A stretch of 64,000 bases of DNA from Cedecea colo (GCF_011808225.1 NZ_SOYS01000004.1:248001-312000); one strand, 5' to 3'. Counted from the first letter of the stretch, positions 1 through 7,996 are shown. The notes: a model not told the origin generated them from the sequence alone. A program made the numbers and translations.

Positions 1-251
1 AGAAGACCCAGGGGTTAAGAGTATTAATTAAAACGTTACTCGCCTTTACTATACTATACTTTATAATAATTTATTATTTATTGTTACATAGCAGTGTGCT
101 CAACGAATACGGGGCGCTTCTGCGGTTTTTATCAAGCAATGATTATCTTCTAACGCTATTCTTCATCTGTGTATATTCTGCTTGTTATGTGCTTTCCGTC
201 TATTATTTCAGTTTTGTTTATGCAGTAGTAAAATTGACAAGGAACAGATGA
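1..251 (+). CDS. Colicin immunity protein, C-terminal part (cut by window edge)
   Basis: An open frame enters from the left edge (first complete codon at 3) and runs 82 codons to TGA at 249-251. The product is very hydrophobic, with one stretch around FTILYFIIIYYLLL and another around LTLFFICVYSACYVLSVYYF, then a basic end (VKLTRNR). Immunity proteins of pore-forming colicins are small inner-membrane proteins that block the cognate channel, and they are encoded opposite and convergent to the colicin gene. That is the arrangement here, with the colicin reading frame ending 39 bases away on the other strand. The start and any lysis gene lie outside the window. The membrane character and position support the call; I cannot name the immunity type. 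Confidence 0.72.
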   Translation, partial: KTQGLRVLIKTLLAFTILYFIIIYYLLLHSSVLNEYGALLRFLSSNDYLLTLFFICVYSACYVLSVYYFSFVYAVVKLTRNR

Positions 252-253
252 AT

Positions 254-286
254 AAAAATATGGCAGGCAGTCTAACCACCTGCCTA
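254..286 (-). terminator. Terminator of the colicin gene
   Basis: Arms GGCAGG (262-267) and CCTGCC (279-284) flank an 11-base loop. Read on the minus strand, the hairpin is followed by ATATTTTTATT, a usable T-rich tail. It lies between the convergent colicin and immunity stops. Confidence 0.55.
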
Positions 287-290
287 ACAA

Positions 291-1379
291 TTAATACGCC
301 GGGCGTACTAATTCATTATTTATTCGATCAACAAGTTTATCATCGATAAACGAGGCTACTATGCTTATAGCGATGATGCCCATAATCACTATCGCAGACA
401 CAGGTAACCCGACGGTTGTCGCAATAATTGGTGCAATTGTTGCAAGAATGCCCATCGCCAAACCAGCAGCAAGACCACTTAACACCCATGACTCAACTTC
501 CAGTAGCAGTGGACCCCAGTTGCCCGTTTCATAGCCAATAATGCTTTTCTCACGAACCTTTTCAACTTTTAGTGCAATATCTGCAGCTTTGAATGATTTC
601 CCGAGATAGCCTGGTTTGTTTGCCATATCTTTTGCGTTTAGATGTTTCCAGGCATTAACAATTGCGTCTTTATCTCCCTTGTTAATTTTTACTCCCGGAT
701 TCGTAAGGACTTTCTTTAATGACCTCATCGCATCATTATAAGTGCGAATTTTTTTGCCCTGGAAGTTCTTGATGTTAGCTGCTATCTCATTCGATAAAGC
801 TCGATATTTAGCACCAAGATGTTTACTTACGCCTTCTCCGACAGAAGCAGAAAGCTCACTGGCCTTTGTAAGGAGCTCTCTTTCTTCCATTTTTTTTGCA
901 TTAAAAAAATCTCTAGCTATACCCCTGACTATTTTCTCATGTTTATCTCTTGGTCCCCTCCAGTTTGTAAATTGAACTGTAATATTATTTGGATCACCAT
1001 TATTTACGGTTACCTGGAAAGGTTTTCCAGGAAATGGACGAAGAACTATAGTGTAATTTAATGGTGTGTTAGCCTTTATAGATGTTAAAAGGCCAAAATA
1101 TTTTGATTTAAAGTACGAGCCTTGTTTTGGGTCATAACTCCGTTCTTCTGTTTTTTCTATAAAGCTATTTGCAGAACGTGGGAATCCCTGACCTCCCGGA
1201 CCAGTTTTATCCGCCGTACGTTTATGCCCTGTTGAAATATTACCGATAGCAAGCGGGCTTCCTGCAACATCAAATCCCATAACCAAGCCAGTTAGGCCAA
1301 TTTTTGATGCCTGTGCCGCCGTTAGCTCCGTAACCGAAAGACTCATTACTCCCGTACTTGATATACTTTCTATTGTCAC
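291..1379 (-). CDS. Pore-forming colicin, receptor and channel part (downstream of a frameshift)
   Basis: 362 codons from a GTG with no clear ribosome site. The last ~170 residues match the channel domain of pore-forming colicins: a charged helical region (DKDAIVNAWKHLNAKDM), then YETGNWGPLLLEVESWVLSG, a long hydrophobic hairpin at about 295-345, and an IDDKL...INNEL end. The channel inserts in the inner membrane of a target cell and depolarises it. Residues ~1-160 would be the receptor-binding or linker part and I do not recognise them. The frame stays open upstream of the GTG as far as the A6 run that ends the preceding frame, so this is most likely the body of one ~440-residue colicin whose first 74 residues are in the other frame. 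The convergent immunity gene supports the identity. Confidence 0.8.
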   Translation of the reverse strand: MTIESISSTGVMSLSVTELTAAQASKIGLTGLVMGFDVAGSPLAIGNISTGHKRTADKTGPGGQGFPRSANSFIEKTEERSYDPKQGSYFKSKYFGLLTSIKANTPLNYTIVLRPFPGKPFQVTVNNGDPNNITVQFTNWRGPRDKHEKIVRGIARDFFNAKKMEERELLTKASELSASVGEGVSKHLGAKYRALSNEIAANIKNFQGKKIRTYNDAMRSLKKVLTNPGVKINKGDKDAIVNAWKHLNAKDMANKPGYLGKSFKAADIALKVEKVREKSIIGYETGNWGPLLLEVESWVLSGLAAGLAMGILATIAPIIATTVGLPVSAIVIMGIIAISIVASFIDDKLVDRINNELVRPAY

Positions 1380-1393
1380 CTTTGCATACGGAC

Positions 1394-1618
1394 TTATTTT
1401 TTCGCTGTGGCAAGAAGGTTAGTAAGTTTCTGCCTAATGGAAGAATCATGCTGAATCGCAGCTAATTGTTTTTGAACTGATTGAGGAGCACCAGTATTAC
1501 CACCTGGATCCCTGTTTCCTGAATTTCCGGTTGAACCACCACCAGGGGCCGGGCCACTACCTCTTTCAGAGCTCCAGCTTGTTCCATCACCTTTACCACC
1601 ATAATTAAATCCAGGCAT
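1394..1618 (-). CDS. Colicin N-terminal translocation domain (frame ends at A6 run)
   Basis: 74 residues starting MPGFNYGGKG, with AAAGGGAAT upstream of ATG 1618; an earlier in-frame start exists but has a poorer site. The product is Gly/Ser/Pro-rich and carries DGTSWSSERGSG, close to the TolB-binding box (DGSGWSSENNPW) of E-group colicins, so import through the Tol system is inferred. It ends ATAKK-TAA exactly at a run of six A (plus strand T 1397-1402). A -1 shift or one extra A would read on into the 362-codon channel frame. This could be a real inactivating mutation, slippage during expression, or a base-calling error in a homopolymer. Alone it cannot be a toxin. Confidence 0.65.
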   Translation of the reverse strand: MPGFNYGGKGDGTSWSSERGSGPAPGGGSTGNSGNRDPGGNTGAPQSVQKQLAAIQHDSSIRQKLTNLLATAKK

Positions 1619-1662
1619 GGTTATTCCCTTTATTAGATACAAATTCCAGAAAGTGCTTGAAT

Positions 1663-1686
1663 ATAGGCTAAAATTTACTAGCCTAT
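1663..1686. promoter_or_regulatory. Inverted repeat upstream of the colicin gene
   Basis: ATAGGCTA (1663-1670) and TAGCCTAT (1679-1686) form perfect 8-base arms around AAATTTAC, about 45-68 bases upstream of the colicin ATG. This is a possible operator. No CTG-N10-CAG LexA box was found in this region, although colicin genes are usually SOS-controlled. Confidence 0.35.
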
Positions 1687-1991
1687 TTTTGATTCTACGC
1701 CCGAGATAATAACATTGTCAAATAGATAAGTTTTTATAAAAAATACACATTACGGGTGAAGGATGACGAATTGTACTCTGCACATGGAATATCAATAATT
1801 TAATTGAGGGTAATTGAAATAAATGAAAGTTCTGGAAACTCATGAATGGTGATGTAGATCTTCAATTGATTTAGCTATAACTTCCCGTTTAAGATATTCG
1901 CGCAATGTTTAAATGCTATAAGGTGTTTGATTACCTCCTGCTCTCCCAAACGGGGTAATATTTCAGCTTGCTAACGGCTTTATCTATAGTT

Positions 1992-2010
1992 AAGATTGGC
2001 AATCATTATC
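1992..2010 (+). promoter_or_regulatory. Fur box of fhuF
   Basis: The 19 bases match the consensus GATAATGATAATCATTATC at 14 positions, including all ten of the right half (AATCATTATC). The site ends 26 bases before the chosen fhuF start and implies iron repression. It also argues against an upstream in-frame ATG at 1968, which would place the operator inside the gene. Confidence 0.7.
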
Positions 2011-2036
2011 ATTTAGATTACCGGTCGTATCAGGCG

Positions 2037-2825
2037 ATGGCGTTTCAGTCCCAACAAGTTATCGATGACACTGCATGGCAGACGCCTTTTCGGCGCGCTG
2101 AGCCATCGCTTGCGGATGAATTGCGCGACCACTTCACGTCGCATCGCGCCTGGTTTAACGATACCGTTAAGCTCAATGAACCTGCGCCTGATAAAGCGCT
2201 GACCTTCTATCAGTGGGCTCAGCCAGCAACCTTAACCTCCCTGATGGCCTGCTATGCAGATCACATCTATCTCAACAAGCCGCAGCTGCCGCGTGAAAGC
2301 AAGCCTCTGAAATCCCTGTGGGCTCAGTGGTATCTCGGTTTGCTGGTGCCGCCTCTGATAATGGCGCTGATTACGCATCCGCGCGCGCTGGATATCGATC
2401 CGGCGCAGATCCGCGCTGAGTTTCATGAAACGGGCCGCGCAGCCACTTTCTGGCTGGACGTGCAGGAGGACAGGCAGGCTTCGGTATTACCGCTTCGCCT
2501 GCGCATAGAGAAACTTATCGTTAAAAGCCTGATACCCGTTGTTGATGCGCTGGAAGAGAGCGGTGATATCAACGGTAAGCTCATCTGGGCAAATACCGGC
2601 TATCTCATCAATTGGTTCCTGGGCGAGCTCAAAGACCTGCTCAGCGATGAAACCGTGGCCGAGCTGCGTCACGCCTGCTTCTTCGAAAAACAGCTTGCCG
2701 ATGGCCGGGATAATCCGCTGTACCGCACCGTTGTGCCGCGTGAAGGATTACTGGTTCGTCGCACCTGCTGCCAGCGCTATAAGCTGCCGGGCGTGCAGGG
2801 CTGCGGTGACTGCACTTTAAAATAA
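2037..2825 (+). CDS. fhuF: Ferric siderophore reductase FhuF
   Basis: 262 residues, the same length as E. coli FhuF. FhuF is a cytoplasmic [2Fe-2S] protein that reduces ferric hydroxamate siderophores so that iron is released after uptake. The C-terminus carries the unusual ligand pattern C-C-x10-C-x2-C (RRTCCQRY...GCGDCTLK). Other recognisable stretches are LWAQWY-GL-VPPL, FHETGR and NGKLIW-NTGYLINW. ATG 2037 gives MAFQSQQ, in line with the known N-terminus, and leaves the Fur box upstream. It is a single gene closed by a strong terminator. Confidence 0.95.
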   Translation: MAFQSQQVIDDTAWQTPFRRAEPSLADELRDHFTSHRAWFNDTVKLNEPAPDKALTFYQWAQPATLTSLMACYADHIYLNKPQLPRESKPLKSLWAQWYLGLLVPPLIMALITHPRALDIDPAQIRAEFHETGRAATFWLDVQEDRQASVLPLRLRIEKLIVKSLIPVVDALEESGDINGKLIWANTGYLINWFLGELKDLLSDETVAELRHACFFEKQLADGRDNPLYRTVVPREGLLVRRTCCQRYKLPGVQGCGDCTLK

Positions 2826-2850
2826 AAACGGCGGGGAAACCCGCCGTTTT
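2825..2850. terminator. Bidirectional terminator, fhuF / PTS EIIC
   Basis: Eleven-base perfect arms AAAACGGCGGG (2825-2835) and CCCGCCGTTTT (2840-2850) around GAAA. T-runs occur on both strands, so the hairpin can serve both convergent genes. Confidence 0.9.
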
Positions 2851-2864
2851 CACATCACAAAGGC

Positions 2865-4211
2865 TTATGCAGTCTGCTGGCTTGTCTCATCAGAAGCTTT
2901 CAGGGCCTCTTCCGCTTCCGCCTCCAGCAGCTGCTTCTCGTACACTTTAAAGAACGGGAAGTAAATGATGGCAGACACCACGGCCAGCAGCACGACCAGA
3001 ATCGCCGCACGGAAATCCCAGCCCAGCGCCCAGGCCGCACCGATAGGCGCCGGTGCCGTCCACGGCACAACGGAAATTACGCGCCCAATCAGATCCATCT
3101 TCATTGCGCCCCATGCCAGCACGGCGTTAACCAAAGGCGCCAGCAGGAACGGAATGAAGAACACCGGGTTCATAACGATTGGCGTACCAAAAATGACCGG
3201 TTCGTTAATGTTAAAACAGGTAGGCACAATACTCAGGCGACCGATAGAACGCAGGTGGGCTGATTTACTGCGCAGATAGCAAATCACCAGCCCCATCGTC
3301 GCACCGGAACCGCCGACCACGATAAAGAACGTCCAGAAAGCTTCCATAAAGATATGCGGCAACGGCGCACCCTGCGCCAGCGCGCTCTGGTTCATCCCGA
3401 GGTTAGTCAGCCAGAACATTTGCAGCATACCCGAGACAATCGCCGCCCCGTGGATGCCTGCAAACCACAGCAGGTGGCCAATCAGCACCGCCAGCAGAAT
3501 CGCCGGCAGAGAATCTGCCGCGGAAACCAGCGGTTTAAACAGCGACATAATGGCCTGCGGGATAAGCATATCGAACTGCGACTGAATGAACAGGCTCAGC
3601 GGATAGAGCGTCAGCACCACAACCAGCACCGGGATCAGCAGATCAAAGGAGTTTTTGATCATCGGCGGCACCTGGTCCGGCAGTTTAATACCAATATTAT
3701 GCGCCTTCAGAAAACGCATCATTTCAACGCAGTAAACGGCTACCAGAATCGCGGTAAAGATCCCCGTACCGCCAAGGCTGTCTACCGGCAGTGTGCCTTT
3801 GGTTTTTGGCGCAGCCACCAGCAGGAACGCCATCAGCGACAGCATGGCGCACATGAACGGGTCCAGACCGTGCGATTTCACATAGTGCTTGCCCAAGTTA
3901 TAGGCGATAGCCGCACATATATAGATGGACATGATGCCCATTGTCATATCGAACGGCGTAAGGATTTGTCCTTCAAAGTGTTTCGCCGCATCGAGCCACG
4001 CGCGGGCGAAGCCCCAGGTGGTGGTTGGCGAGAACGGTGGATAAGCAAAGACCAGCAGGAACGAGCCGACAATCATAAACGGCATGGCGGAGATAAATCC
4101 GTCGCGAATAGCCATGACATGTCGTTGGGCCGAGATTCGCCCGGCTACCGGACTCACATAGTTTTCAACAAAACGAAAAATTAAATTAAAGGCGGCATGG
4201 TTAGAAGACAT
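2865..4211 (-). CDS. PTS EIIC, lactose/cellobiose family
   Basis: 448 residues, a typical EIIC length (E. coli ChbC has 452). Many hydrophobic helices are visible. Family landmarks include WFAGIHGAAIVSG, GGSGATMGLVICYLRS, FNINEPVIFGTPIVMNPVFFIPF and VPWTAPAPIG. It would form the sugar channel for phosphorylating uptake of a beta-glucoside or chito-oligosaccharide type sugar; the substrate cannot be told. GGAGAACGACT precedes ATG 4211. It lies 13 bases after the EIIB gene in an apparent two-gene operon with no EIIA and no glycosidase, so EIIA must come from another locus. Confidence 0.88.
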   Translation of the reverse strand: MSSNHAAFNLIFRFVENYVSPVAGRISAQRHVMAIRDGFISAMPFMIVGSFLLVFAYPPFSPTTTWGFARAWLDAAKHFEGQILTPFDMTMGIMSIYICAAIAYNLGKHYVKSHGLDPFMCAMLSLMAFLLVAAPKTKGTLPVDSLGGTGIFTAILVAVYCVEMMRFLKAHNIGIKLPDQVPPMIKNSFDLLIPVLVVVLTLYPLSLFIQSQFDMLIPQAIMSLFKPLVSAADSLPAILLAVLIGHLLWFAGIHGAAIVSGMLQMFWLTNLGMNQSALAQGAPLPHIFMEAFWTFFIVVGGSGATMGLVICYLRSKSAHLRSIGRLSIVPTCFNINEPVIFGTPIVMNPVFFIPFLLAPLVNAVLAWGAMKMDLIGRVISVVPWTAPAPIGAAWALGWDFRAAILVVLLAVVSAIIYFPFFKVYEKQLLEAEAEEALKASDETSQQTA

Positions 4212-4224
4212 AGTCGTTCTCCAG

Positions 4225-4530
4225 TCAGGCTATCAACGCGAGTGCGTCAGCGAGAATTTTATCGCCGCGCATCATTCCGTAATCCATAGAGTTGATCACC
4301 GTGACCGGGATCCGTTCAGATGCTGCCTGTGCTTTGAAATCCTCCAGACGATATTTAATTTGTGGTCCGAGTAAACAACAATCATAACCGGGCATAACGT
4401 CGGTGAACTCTTCAATGCCAACCGCTTTAATTTCTACATCAATCTGTTGCACTAAAGCGGCTTGCTTCATCCTGTTCACGACCATACTGGTAGACATACC
4501 TGCGGCACAGCATAAAAGGATACGTTTCAT
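4225..4530 (-). CDS. PTS EIIB, lactose/cellobiose family
   Basis: 101 residues, the usual size of a free-standing EIIB of the Lac/Chb family. It begins MKRILLCCAAGMSTSMV. By alignment with ChbB the phosphorylated cysteine is Cys8, just before the AAGMSTS loop. It would pass phosphate from EIIA~P to sugar bound by the EIIC encoded next. It is the first gene of the operon, with the double palindromic operator 69-93 bases upstream. No partner EIIA is present in the window. Confidence 0.9.
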   Translation of the reverse strand: MKRILLCCAAGMSTSMVVNRMKQAALVQQIDVEIKAVGIEEFTDVMPGYDCCLLGPQIKYRLEDFKAQAASERIPVTVINSMDYGMMRGDKILADALALIA

Positions 4531-4598
4531 AGACTGCTCTTATAATGAGGGTACAGGGGGTGGTTACAGATTCAGTATTCCTCGCGCTTTACATTACC

Positions 4599-4623
4599 GC
4601 AACCGGTTACTGTAACCGGTTGC
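4599..4623. promoter_or_regulatory. Double LacI/GalR-type operator
   Basis: A perfect 25-base palindrome: GCAACCGGTTAC (4599-4610), a single T, then GTAACCGGTTGC (4612-4623). Each arm contains the self-complementary, CG-centred AACCGGTT core typical of LacI/GalR-family operators, so it can be read as two operators centred 13 bases apart. It lies upstream of EIIB and about 118 bases before the divergent YbaK-type gene. No LacI-family gene is present in the window. Confidence 0.7.
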
Positions 4624-4740
4624 AGTGATTGTGAAGGAGATCGAGAATTCGCTGAATTAAAGCGGCTTTATTGATGATAAGCGGTTTACAGAAAGCACGG
4701 CCTTATGCGAAATTATTTCCAGTTAAATCAGGAGAAATAC

Positions 4741-5199
4741 ATGAGTCTGCAGTCTGTGCGGCAATTCTTTGCCGATCACGCCCCCGATATCACTATCATC
4801 GAACTCAATCAAAGTACTGCCACCGTAGCCCTTGCCGCCGTTGCGCATAACGTTGAACCCGGCCAGATTGCCAAGACGCTGACATTGAAAGTAAAAAATG
4901 ACATCATTCTTGTCGTCGCCAAAGGCGATGCCCGGCTGGATAACAAAAAGCTCAAAGCCGTCTTCGGCGCGAAAGCCCGCATGCTCAGCAGCGATGAAGT
5001 CGTTACCTGGACCGGTCATCCCGTCGGCGGCGTTTGCCCCTTCGGACTTGAGAATCCGCTGGCTGTCTATTGCGATATTACGCTTAAACAATATGACGAA
5101 GTGCTTCCCGCAGCGGGCGCTATCCACAGCGCTATACGCATTGCCCCGGAGCGTTTAGCCGAGCTGGCCGCCGCAAAATGGGTTGATGTTTGTCTCTGA
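4741..5199 (+). CDS. YbaK/EbsC-family aminoacyl-tRNA deacylase
   Basis: 152 residues from ATG 4741, chosen for AGGAG seven bases upstream; an ATG 36 bases earlier lacks such a site. The fold is that of the YbaK/prolyl-tRNA editing family, which hydrolyses mischarged tRNAs such as Ala- or Cys-tRNA(Pro) in trans. Seen: IAKTLTLKV, ILVVAKGDARLDNKKL, a TGHPVGGVCPFG loop and VYCDITL. It is closer to the general YbaK/ProX group than to E. coli YeaK, and the exact tRNA substrate cannot be told. It is a single gene, divergent from the PTS operon. Confidence 0.8.
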   Translation: MSLQSVRQFFADHAPDITIIELNQSTATVALAAVAHNVEPGQIAKTLTLKVKNDIILVVAKGDARLDNKKLKAVFGAKARMLSSDEVVTWTGHPVGGVCPFGLENPLAVYCDITLKQYDEVLPAAGAIHSAIRIAPERLAELAAAKWVDVCL

Positions 5200-5396
5200 A
5201 TACCCAAATAAAGCGAACCTGAAAGCCGTCTGATTCATCAACATTCACGCTGTGCCCGCGTCTGATGATAAAAGCATGCAATTATCCGAATAAATGTTGA
5301 TCTGGCATCTCTGAGTACGGGTGAGGACCTGTGCTAATAATGGTCAACGTTTAATTTGTGCGGCTCGTGCCGCTATTTCATGGTCCAGGATAAAGC

Positions 5397-6173
5397 ATGC
5401 AGACGGACGACAACGTACAGCGGGAAGTGACCCGCTTATGTATTCAGTGCGCACTTTTTTTGCTGCAACACGGCGCAGAAAGCGCGTTGGTTGAAGAACT
5501 CTCCACCCGTTTAGGCCTCGCGTTGGGAATGGACAGCGTGGAAAGCTCCATCTCAGCGAACGCTATCGTATTAAGCACGATTAAAGATAACCAGTGCCTG
5601 ACCACCACTCGTAAAAACATCGACCGTGGCATCAACATGCACATGGTCACCGAAGTGCAGCATATTGTGATCATGGCTGAACATAACCTGCTGGATCATC
5701 ATGACGTGCTAAAACGCTTCGGGCATATCAAGCCCCTGCGTTATCCGCGCTGGTTAGTGGTGCTGATGGTGGGCTTATCCTGCGGCTGCTTCTGTAAGCT
5801 GAACGACGGCGGCTGGGACGGCGCGTTCGTCGCCCTGGTAGCCAGTTCCATGGCGATGTACGTCCGTCAGGTGCTGACGCAGCGCCATTTGCATCCGCAA
5901 ATTAACTTTTGCATCACCGCTTTTATCGCTACTACCGTCTCCGGCCTGCTGATAACCAAAGGGCCGTTTGCCAGCACCTCAAACATAGCGATGGCGGCAA
6001 GCGTGCTGCTGCTGGTGCCGGGCTTTCCGTTAATTAACGCCGTGGCGGACATGTTCAAAGGCCACGTCAATACGGGCCTGGCGCGCTGGGCCATGGCAAG
6101 CCTGTTAACGCTCGCCACCTGCATTGGCGTGGTGATGGCAATGGTTATCTGGGGGCTGCGCGGATGGGCATAA
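5397..6173 (+). CDS. yjjP: YjjP, dicarboxylate/amino-acid exporter subunit
   Basis: 258 residues, near identical in plan to E. coli YjjP (256). It belongs to the ThrE family: a soluble N-terminal part with [20 protein letters not shown] and the conserved [16 protein letters not shown], followed by about five membrane helices ending in [19 protein letters not shown]. YjjP and YjjB together have been linked to succinate export in E. coli. CAGGATAAAGC precedes ATG 5397. The stop overlaps the start of yjjB by ten bases, implying coupled translation. Confidence 0.93.
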   Translation: MQTDDNVQREVTRLCIQCALFLLQHGAESALVEELSTRLGLALGMDSVESSISANAIVLSTIKDNQCLTTTRKNIDRGINMHMVTEVQHIVIMAEHNLLDHHDVLKRFGHIKPLRYPRWLVVLMVGLSCGCFCKLNDGGWDGAFVALVASSMAMYVRQVLTQRHLHPQINFCITAFIATTVSGLLITKGPFASTSNIAMAASVLLLVPGFPLINAVADMFKGHVNTGLARWAMASLLTLATCIGVVMAMVIWGLRGWA

Positions 6174-6637
6174 TCGATTTTGTACTCGCGCTGATACAGG
6201 ACATGGCGCTGGCGGCAATTCCGGCCGCGGGTTTTGCGCTGGTCTTCAACGTACCGCGCCGGGCGCTGCCCTGGTGCGCGCTGCTTGGCGCAGCAGGACA
6301 CGGCTCGCGCATGGCAATGATGGCCGCCGGTTTCAACATAGAATGGAGTTCATTTATCGCCGCTATTCTGGTGGGCACGATCGGTATCCAGTGGTCGCGC
6401 TGGTATCTCGCCCACCCGAAGATATTTACCGTGGCGGCGGTAATCCCGATGTTTCCCGGCATCTCTGCCTACACCGCAATGATTTCCGCCGTGAAAATGA
6501 GCCATTTCGGCTACAGCGAAGCGCTGCTGATGCAGCTGATAACCAACTTCCTGAAAGCATCGTTTATCGTCGGCGCCCTGTCGATTGGTCTGTCGTTGCC
6601 GGGTTTATGGCTGTATCGCAAGCGCCCGCGAGTGTAG
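6164..6637 (+). CDS. yjjB: YjjB, exporter partner of YjjP
   Basis: 157 residues, exactly the E. coli length. It is a small four- to five-helix membrane protein of the ThrE C-terminal type ([44 protein letters not shown], ending [13 protein letters not shown]). It supplies the second half of the split exporter made with YjjP. It starts inside the end of yjjP. In E. coli dnaT and dnaC follow yjjB; here a TetR gene follows instead. Confidence 0.93.
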   Translation: MGIIDFVLALIQDMALAAIPAAGFALVFNVPRRALPWCALLGAAGHGSRMAMMAAGFNIEWSSFIAAILVGTIGIQWSRWYLAHPKIFTVAAVIPMFPGISAYTAMISAVKMSHFGYSEALLMQLITNFLKASFIVGALSIGLSLPGLWLYRKRPRV

Positions 6638-6703
6638 ATTGATTTTGTCGGGCGGGTAAAAGCCCGGATAATGCTATCTACCTGATTACCCTAAGGAGCC
6701 CGC

Positions 6704-7345
6704 GTGGAACCTCAAGACATCTCTCTTCCGGAACGTTTCGCTGAGGCGAGCCTGAAAGAGAAAATCTTTTTTAGCGCTCTTACCCTGTTTGCTGAATTTG
6801 GTCTGAACGGCGCGCGTATGGAGCAGATAGCCGAGAAAGCCGGCACCACCAAACGCATGGTGGTGTATCACTTTAAGAGCAAAGAGCTGCTCTACGTGCA
6901 GGTGCTGGAATATGTTTATACACAAATCCGCACCTCCGAGCGTCAGCTTAACCTCGCCGATCTGCCTCCCGTGGAGGCCATGGTACAGCTCGTTGAATGG
7001 ACGTTCGATTTTCACGCTCAGCACCCGGATTTTATCCGTATTATTTGCATGGAGAACATGCAGCGCGGGCGCTTTATTAAGGAATCCTCCTTCCTGCGCG
7101 AGATCAACCGCAGCGCGCTGGATTTGCTCGAAGAAATTCTCTCACGCGGCCAGGCCAGGCAGTTATTTAACGCCGCGATAACCGCCAAAGACGTGCATCG
7201 CCTGATCAGCAGCTTTAGCTTCTACCATGTCGCCAACAGCTACACGTTCTCCAACCTGTTTGAAGAAGGACGCGACCCGGCGGAGTACACCGATCACTAT
7301 CGTAAAATGGCGGTGCAGGTGGTGCTGCGCTATATCGGGCCGTAG
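6704..7345 (+). CDS. TetR-family transcriptional regulator
   Basis: 213 residues from GTG 6704, with AAGGAG eight bases upstream. The N-terminal DNA-binding region is clear: IFFSALTLFAEFGLNGARMEQIAEKAGTTKRMVVYHFKSKELLY without a break. The C-terminal ligand domain (LVEWTFDFHAQHPDFIRIICMENMQRG) resembles TetR regulators of aromatic or nucleobase catabolism, but the ligand is unknown. It is in the same direction as yjjB and occupies the place where dnaT-dnaC stand in E. coli. I see no divergent target gene, so its regulon is unclear. Confidence 0.88.
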   Translation: MEPQDISLPERFAEASLKEKIFFSALTLFAEFGLNGARMEQIAEKAGTTKRMVVYHFKSKELLYVQVLEYVYTQIRTSERQLNLADLPPVEAMVQLVEWTFDFHAQHPDFIRIICMENMQRGRFIKESSFLREINRSALDLLEEILSRGQARQLFNAAITAKDVHRLISSFSFYHVANSYTFSNLFEEGRDPAEYTDHYRKMAVQVVLRYIGP

Positions 7346-7483
7346 CAAGCCCTTACTGACGGAAAAAGTTGCAGGAATGCCCTGTTGATTAAGAACAGTC
7401 GCTGTTCCGGCGGTCTGTATCGACGCGTTATACTCAGCAACGACTTCTCCTGCTAAGCAGGTTATCAACATGAGTATGACAAG

Positions 7484-7990
7484 ATGAAAGCAAGCAATCG
7501 TATGGTATGCGCACTGGCGCTGGCGACCTCAGTTTTTGCAGGCCAGGCCGTTGCGGCAAGCTGGCAGGATCAACTTTCCAGCGCGGCAAGCGAACTCAGT
7601 AAAAGCAACACCACGACGACCAGCGACACGGTCAGCGGCGGTCTTTCTCTCTCCTCGTTGACCGGCCTGCTGAACGGCGGCAACCAGGCGCTGAGCTCCA
7701 ACAGCATGACCAACGCTGCGGGCGTGATTGAGTACTGCGCCAAAAACAAACTGGCGTCCGTCACCAGCACCGAAAATATCAAAAGCCAGCTGATGAGCAA
7801 ACTGGGTATAGAAGATAGCACCAAACCTGCCGAGCAACCGGACTACAATCAGGGCCTGTTGGGCTTGCTCAATACCGGTAAAGACCAGCAGTTGGATCTG
7901 AACACTATCGGCAGCTCGCCGCTGGCTGAAAAAGTGAAAACCAAAGCCTGCGATCTGGTTCTCAAGCAAGCGGCAAACTATATCTCCTGA
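7484..7990 (+). CDS. yjjA: YjjA, DUF2501 periplasmic protein
   Basis: 168 residues (E. coli YjjA 164). A signal peptide is evident (MKASNRMVCALALATSVFAGQAVA, cleavage after AVA), so it is exported. The mature protein is Ser/Thr-rich at its start (SAASELSKSNTTTTSDTVSGG) and later has the family stretch AAGVIEYCAKNKLAS with two cysteines in all (the second in KTKACDLVLKQA). Its function is unknown. It is monocistronic, ended by the hairpin shared with gfrF. Confidence 0.9.
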   Translation: MKASNRMVCALALATSVFAGQAVAASWQDQLSSAASELSKSNTTTTSDTVSGGLSLSSLTGLLNGGNQALSSNSMTNAAGVIEYCAKNKLASVTSTENIKSQLMSKLGIEDSTKPAEQPDYNQGLLGLLNTGKDQQLDLNTIGSSPLAEKVKTKACDLVLKQAANYIS

Positions 7991-7996
7991 ATGAAA

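Larger units (their letters stand above)
1619..2036. other. Divergent control region, colicin / fhuF
   Basis: 418 bases without a gene, AT-rich in the colicin-proximal part. It holds the inverted repeat at 1663-1686 and the Fur box at 1992-2010. I see no other structured element. Confidence 0.6.

Noticed and set aside
1619-1800. LexA box before the colicin gene
   Set aside because: CTG and CAG triplets at the required spacing are not present; the nearest CTG-containing stretch lacks a matching half.
1968-2036. Longer FhuF starting at ATG 1968
   Set aside because: The extra 23 codons contain the Fur box and lack similarity to FhuF; ATG 2037 gives the normal 262 residues.
3354-4184. A 276-codon frame antisense to PTS EIIC
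   Set aside because: Arg/Gln/His-rich reverse image of a membrane protein gene.
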